A stretch of DNA of 64,000 nt from Planctomycetota bacterium. Lineage in GTDB: Bacteria > Planctomycetota > SZUA-567 > H5-PLA8. The stretch's first letter is position 1; each line of letters begins with the position of its first letter. Below the pieces are notes generated by a model. It saw only the letters and a list, made by a program, of their open reading frames with translations, had not been told where the DNA came from and did no database searches. The stretch is from positions 35,446 to 99,445 of the forward strand of contig JACQFI010000097.1 of assembly GCA_016200135.1 (NCBI GenBank), written 5' to 3'. Position numbers and translations under genes: made by a program. Of the stretch, positions 26,107 through 37,226 are shown piece after piece.

Positions 26107-29100
26107 ATGAAGCGCGTGAAGGCGGACGGGTTCCTTCATCTCCTCTGCGCGCTTTGCGTGTGGGCCGTTCCGGTGTTCGTTGCGGCGGGCGAAGCGCCCA
26201 AAGAACCGCCGAAACCCAAGACGCAGCCCATCGAAGATTTCGCCTGGACGAAGGTGGACGGCATCGCGGACGCGCAGCGCGTCTTTCCTTCGGCGCTCGA
26301 CCTCGCCACCGTGTACGTCTCGACGGCCGGCGGGCTCTCGGTCAGCTCCGACCATGGACTGACGTTTAAGGCGCTGCCCGCCGAGAGCCTCAAGCCTCTC
26401 GGCACGATCACGGCGCTGCTCGAAAGCCCCGTGCGCAAAGGCCGGCTCTACGCGGGCACGGAGAACAAGGGCGTCTTCGCCAGCGACGACGGCGGCGCGA
26501 GCTGGAAGGCGCTGGGCGGCGCCGACAAGGGCCTCGCGCATCTCCACATCCACAAACTCATCTTCGACTCCGACGATCCCACCTTCACTACGCTCTACGC
26601 GCTGCATTCGATGGACCACCCCGGCGTCAGCGTCAGCTCCGACGGCGGCGCGACCTGGCGCGTCTTCGCGAAGGAGTTCGGCGCGCACGACCTCACCGAT
26701 CTCGACGCGACCTTCTTCCTCGCGGGCTCGCACCCGGCCGGGCAGGGCGCCGACGGCCTCTATCAGGGCGCGGACTTCTACCGCTCCATCGACGCCGGCA
26801 AGAACTGGTACCGTCTGCTCAACGTCGAGGCGCGCCCCGCCGACATCGTGGGCAGCCGCGTAAGCAAGCGCGAAGTCTGGTTCGCGACGGCGGGCGGGCG
26901 CCTGATGGTCACCTACGATTTCGGTACGTCCTCCTCCGAAGTCGGCCCCGAGAAGGGCATGAACACGGTCTCGCTCGCGCAGGGCCTCGGCTCCACGGGC
27001 GAGGAACTCTTCTTCGCCTACGATCCCACGGGCCTGGGCGTGATCTACTCGTCCGATAAGTTCGACACGTGGCAGGCGCTGAACTCCGGCCTCTATGTCG
27101 GCGACCTCGTGGCCGACGGCGCGATGCTGGCCGCGAACCCCGATGGCTCGGTGCTCTACATCGTCAAGAACGGCGAGCTCGACCGCGGCGCGCGCAAGTC
27201 CCGCGCGCTCGACGCGCTGCTGCGCTCCGAACCCGGCGCCGTATTCGCCGGCGAAGGCAGCGTGACGTTCACCTGCAAGACCGCGGCGGGCGCCGAAGTC
27301 AAGCTGGACCTTACCTCCCTCGGTGGCCCGCCCGACTTCCCGCTCAAAGACGACGGCCAGAGCGGCGACGGCGCGGCGGGCGACGGCGTCTTCGGCGGAA
27401 CCTTCGCCGTACCCGCGAAGGCGCTCGCGCCAAACCCCGCCTACAAAGGCCCGCGCTTGCCGGGCCTCGCGGCGCTGCCGGTCAAGATTCAGAAGGGCGG
27501 CGTTTCCGACGCGCGCCTCGCCGTTGTGTACGTCCTCGCGCACACGCCCGACACGGTCCTCTGGAACGGCGAGATTCCCGGCGGCGGGGCCGCGTGGACC
27601 AACGGGGCGGTGCAGGCCACGCCGAGCACCGAGCGCCCGCTCTCGGGCTCGACCCACCTGCGCGTCACGGCCGCGGGCGCGGGGCAGGCGGGCTTCAGTT
27701 GGCGCAATAACCCCATCGACTCGCGGCCGTTCAAGTACCTCTCCTTCTTTATCCGCTCGAACAAGTCCGGCCCCACGAACCTGCGCCTGGAACTGCGCGA
27801 CGACGGCAAGGGCTACGGCCTGCAGCACGCCGGCCGCTCCAACCTGTTGGATCTTGCTCCGTACTTAAAGGCGGATCTCGGCAACGGCTACCAATACGTC
27901 GCGATCCCGCTATCGCATTTCATCCTCGGTGGCGCGGCCGTGCCGCAGCGCGTCCGCGAGATCGTCTTCGATTCGCCCGGCGGCGAAGACCGCGCGTACG
28001 ACCTGGATGAATTCGCCTTCGTCACCAGCCGCGGCGCGCGGCTCGGGCCCGCGACCGTCACGGTCAAGTCCGACGGCTCGGGCCTGCGCCTGCGGCTTCG
28101 CGCCATCAATGCCTCGACGTCGGTCAAGGTCCGCGCGTCCATCGGAGAGAAGCCCGTCGAACTCTTCGACGACGGCAAGCACGGCGACGACGACGCGGGC
28201 GACGGCCTCTTCGCCGCCGACGTGCCGCTCGCGCAGGCCGGCGGCGGCCTCAAGTCCGTCCGTTTCGCGCTCGAAGACGGCGAGACCGCGGCGCAGGCGG
28301 ACGTCCCGGTCTTCGTGCCGCGCCGCGCGCCCGGTTCCATCCCCGTCGCCTCGGGGGGCCTCAAGCTCACCGGCGACCTGAAAGCCTTCGACGCCGTCCC
28401 GCCGTTCACGTTCAGCAAGGACGGCCTCGAACTGCGCGCGTATCTCGTCCGCGGGCCGACGCAGCTCTACGTGGGCCTCGCAATCAAGGACGCCGCGTTT
28501 ACAGTGCCGGATGAAAAGAAGAAGAAGCTCTCGCCCGAACAACTGCTGCAAGGCGCGGGCGTCGAACTCCTGATCACATCCCCCTGCGCCGCCGCGCTGG
28601 AACCGCGCAGCGCCGCCGGGCCCTGCGACCACCGCCTCACGTTTGCGTTGGGCGAGAAGACCGCGTACGTGGTCCGTGGCAAGCAGGTTCATCCGGCCGC
28701 CGGGCAGAAGACCGCCGACGGCTACGTCATCGAGGCCCAACTCCCGCTCGATTGGTTCAACGGCCCCAACAACCGCCGCTGCGATTTCGAACTCGGCCGC
28801 GCCACGCGAATCGAATGGCGCCTGCGCGGCTCGGGCGGCAAGCTTGCCGCGTGGGCCGGCGCCGACGCGGCCTCCATCGAGAATCCCGACCAGTGGGGCC
28901 TCGCGTACTTCACCAACGAGGCCGGCGCGCCGCGGCTGGAGTTCGTGAGCTGCTCCGAGAAATCCGCGACGCTCTCCAGCAACAAGGCGCTCGACCCGGC
29001 CACGGTCAAGCCGGGCGCGTTCGAGATCTCCGGCGTGCAAATTACCGGCGCGCAGATCACCTCCGACGGCCGCACGCTTTACCTCACCGCCGACGCGTGG

Positions 29101-30714
29101 CCGCTCGGCGGCGAACTCGTTCTCAAAACGCCGGGCCTCAAGGCCGCCGACGGCGCCGCGGCCTCGGGCGAACTGAAGTTCACCGCCACGGCCGGGCGGC
29201 CCTATAAAGGAGAGCTCTTCCAGGAATTCCTGCTCGGAGAACCGCGCCCGGGCATCAACCCCGAAACCGTCTTCAACGAAGACCCGCCGGGGCTCGTGGA
29301 GTCCAAGCCCGCCGAAGGCAACGGCTGGCGCGTCGTCCGCTCCGAGAATGGCGTCTACGCTCTCTGCGCCCTGCTGGGCGAGATGAACAACGCCGCGGTC
29401 TCGGCGCACGCGTACATCCATTCCGACCGCGATCAGACCGTGCAGGTCTGGACCGGCAGCGACGACGGCATCAAGGTCCACCTCAACGGCCAGGCCGTGC
29501 TCTCCAACGTGGCGCAGCGCGGTTGCGTGGCGGACTCGGACAAGATCCCCAACCTGCGCCTCGCGAAAGGCTGGAACCGCCTGCTCCTCACGATCTCGCA
29601 GGGCGGCGGCGGCTGGGGCTTCTGCGCGCGCATTGTGGACGAGAACGGAAAACCGCCGCAGGGCGTCAGCTACAGCGCGGCCAGCCCCTTCGGCCCGCAG
29701 AGCAAGGCGGAAGTCGCCGCGCCGCCGCCACCGCAGAAGAAAGTGGACGCGGCCAGCACCGCCGGCGTTACCGTCGAGAAGATCGACTTCCGCGGCTGGA
29801 AGGACGCGTGGAAGCTCAGCAACGAGAGCTGCGAAGTCGTCGTCGTGCCCGCCGTCGCGCGCATCTTAAGCTTCGCGCTGAAGGGCAAGGAGAGCGTGCT
29901 CTGGATCGACGCGGGTTCCGCCGGAAAGCTCGGCAAGGACGACAAACAGTGGCACAACTTCGGCGGCGACAAGATCTGGCCCGCGCCGCAGGACCAGTGG
30001 GGCTGGCCGCCACCGTACCACTTCGATTGCGCGGCTGACACCGCCGACGCGATTCCAGGCGGTGTGCGCCTCACCACGCCGGTGAGCCCCGCCTTCGGCG
30101 CGCAAGCCCTGCGCGAGATCGTCCTGGACGAGAAGAAACCGCTGCTGCGCATCCATCAGGAGATGACCCGCACCGGCGACCAGGCCAAGGACCTCACGCT
30201 CTGGAGCGTCACGCAGGTGCGCAAACCCGAGTACGCCCTGCTGCCGCTCGGGCAGCCGGTGGAGAACAAGTCCGGCGGCACGGACCGCTACAAGCCGCTC
30301 GGCGCGCTGAACCCCGCGCTCTTCAGCGCGCACAAGACCGTGCTCTCGATCTCGAACGATGAGGAGCCCGGCCAGAAAGTCGGCGTGAGACCCGACGAGG
30401 CCAACCGCGACGGCTGGGTGGCCGCCGTCTACCCCGGCATGCTGCTCGTGGAATCGCACGCGCTGGTTCAGGACGCGAAGTATCCCGATGGCGGGCTACA
30501 CGGCGAGATCTTCACCGCGCCGAAGGCGATGCAGCACTACGTCGAGATCGAGTTGCTAGGACCCATGAACGCGCTTAAGAAAGGCGAGAAGTTCAAGCAC
30601 GACCTCGTCTGGCAGCTCGTCACGCTCGACGGCCAGCAGCAGGACGATCCTGAACGCGCCGCCGCCGCCGCTCGCAAGGCCCACTCGGATGCGCTCGCGA
30701 TCTTGAAGCCCTGA
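26107..30714 (+). CDS. Very large exported multidomain protein: BNR propeller, sugar-binding-like domains, DUF4380 end
   Basis: A 1535-residue protein; ATG 26107 is chosen because an earlier TTG would translate repeat DNA. Residues 1-27 are a signal peptide (HLLCALCVWAVPVFVAAG). Order of modules: sortilin/BNR-type propeller repeats with Asp boxes (SSDHGLTF, SDDGGASW, SSDGGATW) to about 350; a choice-of-anchor-type DDGxxGDGxxGDGxF motif near 414, with another near 690; a carbohydrate-binding-like beta-sandwich at about 490-610; a CBM9/DOMON-like region about 750-940; an Ig-like SbsA/Big_5-type unit about 943-1030; a region with WTGSDDGIKVHLNG near 1115 as in PA14-like domains; and C-terminal DUF4380 (about 1225-1510, GGDKIWPAPQDQWGWPPPY). 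No catalytic residues were identified. The likely role is outer-surface glycan binding. Whether it is co-transcribed with the locus upstream is unclear. Confidence 0.75.
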   Translation: MKRVKADGFLHLLCALCVWAVPVFVAAGEAPKEPPKPKTQPIEDFAWTKVDGIADAQRVFPSALDLATVYVSTAGGLSVSSDHGLTFKALPAESLKPLGTITALLESPVRKGRLYAGTENKGVFASDDGGASWKALGGADKGLAHLHIHKLIFDSDDPTFTTLYALHSMDHPGVSVSSDGGATWRVFAKEFGAHDLTDLDATFFLAGSHPAGQGADGLYQGADFYRSIDAGKNWYRLLNVEARPADIVGSRVSKREVWFATAGGRLMVTYDFGTSSSEVGPEKGMNTVSLAQGLGSTGEELFFAYDPTGLGVIYSSDKFDTWQALNSGLYVGDLVADGAMLAANPDGSVLYIVKNGELDRGARKSRALDALLRSEPGAVFAGEGSVTFTCKTAAGAEVKLDLTSLGGPPDFPLKDDGQSGDGAAGDGVFGGTFAVPAKALAPNPAYKGPRLPGLAALPVKIQKGGVSDARLAVVYVLAHTPDTVLWNGEIPGGGAAWTNGAVQATPSTERPLSGSTHLRVTAAGAGQAGFSWRNNPIDSRPFKYLSFFIRSNKSGPTNLRLELRDDGKGYGLQHAGRSNLLDLAPYLKADLGNGYQYVAIPLSHFILGGAAVPQRVREIVFDSPGGEDRAYDLDEFAFVTSRGARLGPATVTVKSDGSGLRLRLRAINASTSVKVRASIGEKPVELFDDGKHGDDDAGDGLFAADVPLAQAGGGLKSVRFALEDGETAAQADVPVFVPRRAPGSIPVASGGLKLTGDLKAFDAVPPFTFSKDGLELRAYLVRGPTQLYVGLAIKDAAFTVPDEKKKKLSPEQLLQGAGVELLITSPCAAALEPRSAAGPCDHRLTFALGEKTAYVVRGKQVHPAAGQKTADGYVIEAQLPLDWFNGPNNRRCDFELGRATRIEWRLRGSGGKLAAWAGADAASIENPDQWGLAYFTNEAGAPRLEFVSCSEKSATLSSNKALDPATVKPGAFEISGVQITGAQITSDGRTLYLTADAWPLGGELVLKTPGLKAADGAAASGELKFTATAGRPYKGELFQEFLLGEPRPGINPETVFNEDPPGLVESKPAEGNGWRVVRSENGVYALCALLGEMNNAAVSAHAYIHSDRDQTVQVWTGSDDGIKVHLNGQAVLSNVAQRGCVADSDKIPNLRLAKGWNRLLLTISQGGGGWGFCARIVDENGKPPQGVSYSAASPFGPQSKAEVAAPPPPQKKVDAASTAGVTVEKIDFRGWKDAWKLSNESCEVVVVPAVARILSFALKGKESVLWIDAGSAGKLGKDDKQWHNFGGDKIWPAPQDQWGWPPPYHFDCAADTADAIPGGVRLTTPVSPAFGAQALREIVLDEKKPLLRIHQEMTRTGDQAKDLTLWSVTQVRKPEYALLPLGQPVENKSGGTDRYKPLGALNPALFSAHKTVLSISNDEEPGQKVGVRPDEANRDGWVAAVYPGMLLVESHALVQDAKYPDGGLHGEIFTAPKAMQHYVEIELLGPMNALKKGEKFKHDLVWQLVTLDGQQQDDPERAAAAARKAHSDALAILKP

Positions 30715-30748
30715 TCGCGCAAATCCGCCTTCGCTTAAACGGTTAGCT

Positions 30749-31546
30749 TTACGCCTGGCCATGCTGCGACTTGATGGCCTCGGCGGGCGAACGCGGAAAA
30801 CCCTCGGCCTCGCCCGCGTCGCCGAGATACCGCACCAGCGCCAGCGTCGAACGGTCGAGCAACATCTGCGTGACGCGGTCGAAGACGAAGAAGAGCAGCA
30901 GCGCGACGAAGCAGTTGGTCAGCCCCCAGTTCAGCAGCGCGTGCGCCTGGTTCAAGGCATCGTATTGGCTCTTTAGATCAAGAAATGCTTTCGATAACTG
31001 GAAGTTCATCCAGGCGTCCAGCGCGATTGGAATCCGCTGCGACGCCGAGAGCAAACCCATCGCGAGCGAGAGCAGCCCGAGCGCGATCAGCACGCGCGGC
31101 CAGTGGCGGAAGCGCGCGCGTTCGGCCTCCCACGCCGCGAGCACCGCCGACTTGCTGATCAGCAGCCCGCCGCGGCCCGTTACGAGCCCCACCTTCAGCG
31201 CGCGATGCAGCGGGCCGGTCTCGGGCAGATCGCGGATCTCCGCCAGGCCCTCCGGGTCGGTGCGCGCCGGCAGCTTGCTGAACGCCGCGCGCGCACCCGC
31301 GCGAAACGCGTTGCCTGCGTTGGCCGTGCAGAAGACGATCGCGATCAGGATCACCCCGCTGAAGCCCATCAGCGCCTTGCCCCACGGCGCGGTCTCCCAG
31401 ACGAGGCGGACGTTCTCCCACGAAGCCGACTCGGTCACGCCTTCGCGGTAGCCCTGCTCCATGCCCCACGCCGCCGCCGAACAGCAGGCCAGCAGCAGCG
31501 CCGCCAGCCACGCCGAACGCATCCTGCGATTCCAATCCCGTCCCAT
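30749..31546 (-). CDS. Membrane protein of unknown function, ExbB/MotA-like topology
   Basis: A 265-residue reading from ATG 31546; an ATG at 31522 giving MRSAWLAALLLACC is equally plausible and no start has a strong ribosome site. There is a signal-like segment, then helices at about residue 60-78 (LMGFSGVILIAIVFC), about 150-170 (VLIALGLLSLAMGLL) and about 208-226 (NCFVALLLFFVFD). A cytoplasmic loop with GPLHRALKVGLVTGRGG between the first two and the overall spacing recall TolQ/ExbB/MotA proton-channel subunits, but the conserved motifs are not clear. No partner ExbD/TolR-like gene is nearby. Function unassigned. Confidence 0.6.
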   Translation of the reverse strand: MGRDWNRRMRSAWLAALLLACCSAAAWGMEQGYREGVTESASWENVRLVWETAPWGKALMGFSGVILIAIVFCTANAGNAFRAGARAAFSKLPARTDPEGLAEIRDLPETGPLHRALKVGLVTGRGGLLISKSAVLAAWEAERARFRHWPRVLIALGLLSLAMGLLSASQRIPIALDAWMNFQLSKAFLDLKSQYDALNQAHALLNWGLTNCFVALLLFFVFDRVTQMLLDRSTLALVRYLGDAGEAEGFPRSPAEAIKSQHGQA

Positions 31547-31602
31547 GCCCACAAGCTAAAGCAGCCCCCCCACCCCGCAAGCACGGTTCACGCCGCGTAG
31601 CG

Positions 31603-31765
31603 TCCCGATTCATTGGGACCTGGATGTAGCGCAGGCTTCCAGCCTGCCCGTTTGCCATAGCGCCGCCCACCGGTCCGCGCGTATATTCACACTTCAAGAT
31701 CCCCCGCGAACGGCGCAGGCAAGATGCCTGCGGAACTTGCAGGCTGGAAGCCTGCGCTACACATA
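31603..31765. repeat. Cluster of dispersed palindromes upstream of rbsK (families A and E)
   Basis: A CCCGATTCATTGGGAC hairpin at 31605-31620 (same word as at 63210) is followed by TGTAGCGCAGGCTTCCAGCC at 31625 and by a compound copy at 31713-31762, where GGCAAGATGCC and GGCTGGAAGCC cores alternate. It lies between the divergent membrane-protein and rbsK genes. Confidence 0.75.
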
Positions 31766-31779
31766 GAGGAGCGTCCCGC

Positions 31780-32835
31780 ATGCCCAGCCGCGCCCAAGGC
31801 CGCGTGATCGTAGTCGGCAGCAGCAACACGGACCTGGTGGTTCACTGCGCCAAGCTGCCGGGCGCGGGCGAGACCGTTCTCGGCGGCGACATGCTCACGT
31901 TTGCGGGAGGCAAAGGCGCGAACCAGGCCGTCGCCGCCGCGCGCGCCGGCGCGAAGGTCTACTTCATCGGAGCCTTCGGCGACGACGCCTTCGGCCAGGC
32001 CCGCCGCGCCGACCTCGAACGCGAAGGCATCGACTGCTCCGGCTGCGTCGTCAAGAAGGGCGTCCCCAGCGGCGTCGCGCTGATCGCCATCGGCAAGAGC
32101 CACAAAGGCAGCAAAGCCGAAAACCTGATCGTCGTCGCACCGGGCGCGAACGCGCGGCTGACGCCGGCGGATGTGAAGAAGGGAATGCCGAGGGTGCTCA
32201 ACACCCAGGATGCCGTAATCTGTTCTTTGGAAGTCCCATTCAACTGCATCGAAATTGCGCTGAAAATGGCATGGCCTCGGAGCGGCAACGTAATTCTGAA
32301 TCCAGCTCCGATGCCCGCTGACGGTCTACCCAAGGTCTTTCTAGACCATTGCCATTTTATCACGCCAAACGAAACTGAATTTGAACTGCTTACGGGTGCG
32401 CCGGTGGGCAGTCCGAGTGCTATTAAAAAGGTGGCAAAGCTGGCTGGAAATCATGGGTTGCTTTATCCGGAGATACTGGTGACACGCGGTCCTCTTGGAG
32501 TCGATCTCTATTCGCAAACTTGCCGTGACCTCAAGAAGGAAGTCGCACGCGTAGTCAAAGAACTGGGCAGGACGCCCTCCAAAAATGAAATCGACGGGTA
32601 CCAACCAGGATTCGCGAAAGCACCCAAGGTGAAGGTGGCCGATACCGTCGGTGCAGGCGACTGTTTCAATGGCGCTCTGGCTGCCTTCCTGAGCTATGAC
32701 GATTCTGTTGTTAACAGTGCGGTCGAGTTCGCCGTCGCCGCCGCCTCCTTAAAAGTCACTCGCCACGGCTCGCAGGCCGGCATGCCCTACCGCCACGAAA
32801 TACTCAAGATGATGAAGAAGCTCCCGCGCTCGTAG
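31780..32835 (+). CDS. rbsK: Ribokinase-type PfkB sugar kinase with low-GC internal block
   Basis: A 351-residue protein with GAGGAG 8 bases before ATG 31780. PfkB features: VVGSSNTDLVV at the N-terminus, FAGGKGANQAVAAARAGA, a STPNE-like TPNETEF, and the catalytic DTVGAGDCFNGAL near 285. Ribokinases phosphorylate ribose at O5 with ATP. The length is about 40 residues above E. coli RbsK, with an extra segment around residues 240-280 (KEVARVVKELGRTPSKNEID). From about 32165 to 32735 the DNA is clearly poorer in GC and uses AT-ending codons, unlike both ends of the gene and both neighbours, which points to recombination with a foreign allele. Substrate could be another sugar. Confidence 0.85.
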   Translation: MPSRAQGRVIVVGSSNTDLVVHCAKLPGAGETVLGGDMLTFAGGKGANQAVAAARAGAKVYFIGAFGDDAFGQARRADLEREGIDCSGCVVKKGVPSGVALIAIGKSHKGSKAENLIVVAPGANARLTPADVKKGMPRVLNTQDAVICSLEVPFNCIEIALKMAWPRSGNVILNPAPMPADGLPKVFLDHCHFITPNETEFELLTGAPVGSPSAIKKVAKLAGNHGLLYPEILVTRGPLGVDLYSQTCRDLKKEVARVVKELGRTPSKNEIDGYQPGFAKAPKVKVADTVGAGDCFNGALAAFLSYDDSVVNSAVEFAVAAASLKVTRHGSQAGMPYRHEILKMMKKLPRS

Positions 32836-32888
32836 CGCCGCTCCGCCTTCACTGTCAAACCCGCCGCGCTTCGGCTAAAAGAGGTTGC

Positions 32889-34850
<1,962 letters not shown>

Positions 34851-34869
34851 CGCCGTTCTTAGCGCCGAC

Positions 34870-34920
34870 GTAGCGCAGGCTGGAAGCCTGCGGTACGTGC
34901 AGGCAAGATGCCTGCGCTAC
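34870..34920. repeat. Compound dispersed palindrome (family A)
   Basis: One GGCTGGAAGCC core and one GGCAAGATGCC core, each flanked by TAGCGCA/TGCGCTAC-type ends and joined by GGTACGTGCA. It lies between the ABC exporter and the dehydrogenase gene. Confidence 0.8.
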
Positions 34921-34945
34921 CATTTCGTCCTGCAAAGGAATCCCC

Positions 34946-35881
34946 ATGCCAATTCAGAAGATCGCCGTCGTCGGCGCGGGCCTGATGGGCACGAACATCG
35001 CGCTCGACTTCGCCGCCGCCGGGTTCGAAGTGGCCGTCACCGACGCGCGGCCCGAAGCGCTCGCAACCAGCCGCGAGACCGCCCGCGCAAACGCCGAAGC
35101 CCTCGCTGCGAACCGCTTGCTGCGCGAACCCGCCGCCGCCGTGCTCGCGCGCATCCGCTATCGCGAGCAACTCGTCGAAGCCCTTCGCGCGGCCGACCTG
35201 GTGCTCGAAGCCATCGCGGAGAATCTCGATCTCAAGCGTGGGCTCTTCGCGGAGCTCGAACAGCTCGCGCCGCCGCAGGCAATTCTCGCCAGTAACACTT
35301 CATCCTTAATGCCAAGCCTGCTGGCGGCCAACCTCGCGCGCCCCGAACGCTTTCTCGTCGCGCACTACTGGAACCCCGCGCACCTGCTGCCGCTCGTCGA
35401 ACTCGTCCCCTCCCCCTCCACTTCAAAGGAAGTTCTCGAAGCCGTGCGCGAGCTCCTGACGCGCATCGGCAAACGCCCCGTCATCTTGAGGAAGGAAGTG
35501 CCCGGCTTCATCGGCAACCGCCTCGCCTTTGCCCTGCAGCGCGAAGCCATGGCGCTCGTGGCCCACGGCGTCGCGACGCCCGAAGAGATTGACGCGGTCG
35601 CGCGCCTGAGCTTCGGGCGGCGCGTGCCCGCCACCGGCATCTTCCAGACCGCCGATCTCGGCGGCCTCGATGTCTACCTCGCGATTTGCGCCTCGCTCTT
35701 CCCCAATCTCGCGTGCGACATCGAACCGCTCGCCGCGCTGCGCGAACGCGTTGCCCAGGGCAAACTCGGCCTGAAAACCGGCGCCGGCTGGTTCTCGTAC
35801 TCGCCGGAAGAGGCTGCCGCCCTCCGCGCCAAGCTCAACGCCGAACTCCTCCGCCGAGCCCAGGACGACCGTTCGGCATAG
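34946..35881 (+). CDS. 3-hydroxyacyl-CoA dehydrogenase-family protein
   Basis: A 311-residue protein with AAAGGAA 6 bases before ATG 34946. The N-terminal Rossmann fold has GAGLMGTNIALDFAAAG. SNTSSL, then AHYWNPAHLLPLVEL (catalytic-type His and Glu), VPGFIGNRL and a C-terminal helical domain with GLKTGAGWFSY complete the short 3HCDH architecture. Members oxidise 3-hydroxyacyl-CoA or related 3-hydroxy acids (including L-gulonate dehydrogenase) with NAD. No beta-oxidation genes are nearby, and the surrounding sugar-acid genes make a 3-hydroxy acid substrate plausible. Confidence 0.88.
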   Translation: MPIQKIAVVGAGLMGTNIALDFAAAGFEVAVTDARPEALATSRETARANAEALAANRLLREPAAAVLARIRYREQLVEALRAADLVLEAIAENLDLKRGLFAELEQLAPPQAILASNTSSLMPSLLAANLARPERFLVAHYWNPAHLLPLVELVPSPSTSKEVLEAVRELLTRIGKRPVILRKEVPGFIGNRLAFALQREAMALVAHGVATPEEIDAVARLSFGRRVPATGIFQTADLGGLDVYLAICASLFPNLACDIEPLAALRERVAQGKLGLKTGAGWFSYSPEEAAALRAKLNAELLRRAQDDRSA

Positions 35882-35901
35882 CGTTTCCCGCGTCCGTATT
35901 T

Positions 35902-35915
35902 TACAATAGCCTTTA
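35902..35915 (+). promoter_or_regulatory. TACAAT -10 element placed for a leaderless AraC-type transcript
   Basis: TACAAT at 35902-35907 ends 7 bases before ATG 35915, so transcription from it would start at or next to the start codon. No Shine-Dalgarno is present before this ATG. The -35 is weak. Inference only. Confidence 0.35.
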
Positions 35916-37021
35916 TGAACGAACGCGAGCCCGCAAACATCAACACGCCCCACGGCGACTGGAACCCCGCCGCCGCGCCGAAGGACGGCGAGGGCATCGC
36001 CGGGCTGCAGCGTAGCCGCTACACCGATCTCAACGGCCTGCCGATCCGCTTCCGGCTCGGCTCGTTCAACGTCGAATGGCTCGGCTGGGGTTTCATCGAC
36101 AAGAGCAAATGGTGGCGCAACTATCTGCACGTCCATACCTATTATGAGATCTGCTACGCGTTCTCCGGCCGCGGGCTCTTCCGCATGCTCGGCACGGATT
36201 ACGTGGTCAAGCGCGGCGACGTCTTCATCGCCAAGCCGCGCGAGGAACACGAGATCGTCTCCGACGAAGACGACCCGCTCGGCATCTACTTCTGGTCGTA
36301 CACGCTCGTTCACGAGACCGGCCCCAAGCCGCCCGAACGGCTGATCCCCGCGCAGGAGCGTGCGCGCGACGAGGCCCTCGACCGGCTGCTGCATGCGTTT
36401 GTCGATTCGAAGCACTGGGTCAGCACGCGCGTGCCCGGCATGGAACGCACGCTCGAACTGCTCACAGAGGAGGTCGCCCGCCGCGAACCCGGCTACGCGG
36501 GCGTGATCGAGTCCCTCACGTCCAAGCTGGTGCTGGATACGGCGCGCGCGAGCATCGAAGCGGCATTGCCCGGCGAGGCCGTCACGCCGCGCATCCAGGA
36601 CCCGGCGAAGGCGATGGTCGATCAGGCGACGCGTTACATGCGCGACAACCTTACGCGCAACCTCTCGATCCAGGATATCGCCGCGCAGGTGAACCTGAGC
36701 GAACGCCACTTCACGCGCCTCTACACGAAATACGCAAAGCGTTCGCCCATCGAAGCGCTCACCGCGATGCGAATGGAATCCGCCGCGCAACTTCTGCTCG
36801 ACCGCAGCCTGCCGATCAAGGAGATCGCCGAGCGCGCCGGTTATCCGGACGTCCGCTACTTCACGACCGTATTCCGCAAGCATTCGGGGCTGCCGCCCGC
36901 GCAGTTCCGCGAACGCGGCGGCACGAAGTTCGCCGACCCCTCGCGCGGACCGATGCCGACCGCGCCGGGCAAGAAACCGGGGCATATCGAGAAGAAGTTG
37001 AAGCGCGTCTCAAAACGATAA
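35915..37021 (+). CDS. AraC-family transcriptional regulator with cupin sensor
   Basis: A 368-residue protein; the start lacks a ribosome site and may be leaderless. Residues about 65-130 form a cupin-like ligand domain (HVHTYYEICYAFSGRGLFRM, KRGDVFIAKPREEHEI). Residues about 240-335 hold two helix-turn-helix motifs of AraC type (LSIQDIAAQVNLSERHFTRLY and IKEIAERAGYPDVRYFTTVF, given in part). A basic tail follows. It is oriented toward the two PhyH genes, with a 205-base AT-rich spacer between, and is the best candidate for their regulator. Confidence 0.9.
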   Translation: MNEREPANINTPHGDWNPAAAPKDGEGIAGLQRSRYTDLNGLPIRFRLGSFNVEWLGWGFIDKSKWWRNYLHVHTYYEICYAFSGRGLFRMLGTDYVVKRGDVFIAKPREEHEIVSDEDDPLGIYFWSYTLVHETGPKPPERLIPAQERARDEALDRLLHAFVDSKHWVSTRVPGMERTLELLTEEVARREPGYAGVIESLTSKLVLDTARASIEAALPGEAVTPRIQDPAKAMVDQATRYMRDNLTRNLSIQDIAAQVNLSERHFTRLYTKYAKRSPIEALTAMRMESAAQLLLDRSLPIKEIAERAGYPDVRYFTTVFRKHSGLPPAQFRERGGTKFADPSRGPMPTAPGKKPGHIEKKLKRVSKR

Positions 37022-37226
37022 AATGATGGCCGAATTTTAAAACGCTAATGTAGATCCATAACCTCTTAATTTAATGCTAGTTGTATTTAATGTCCTAATT
37101 TCAAACATCCGCGTCCCATCCCCTTAATAGCTGCCGGCCGAGGTAAGGGGTATCTAACCTGTGTCCGGCGGACGCACTCGGGCCGGAAAAGAAACAGAAG
37201 GTCGAAACCCAAAGGAGATCGCAGAG

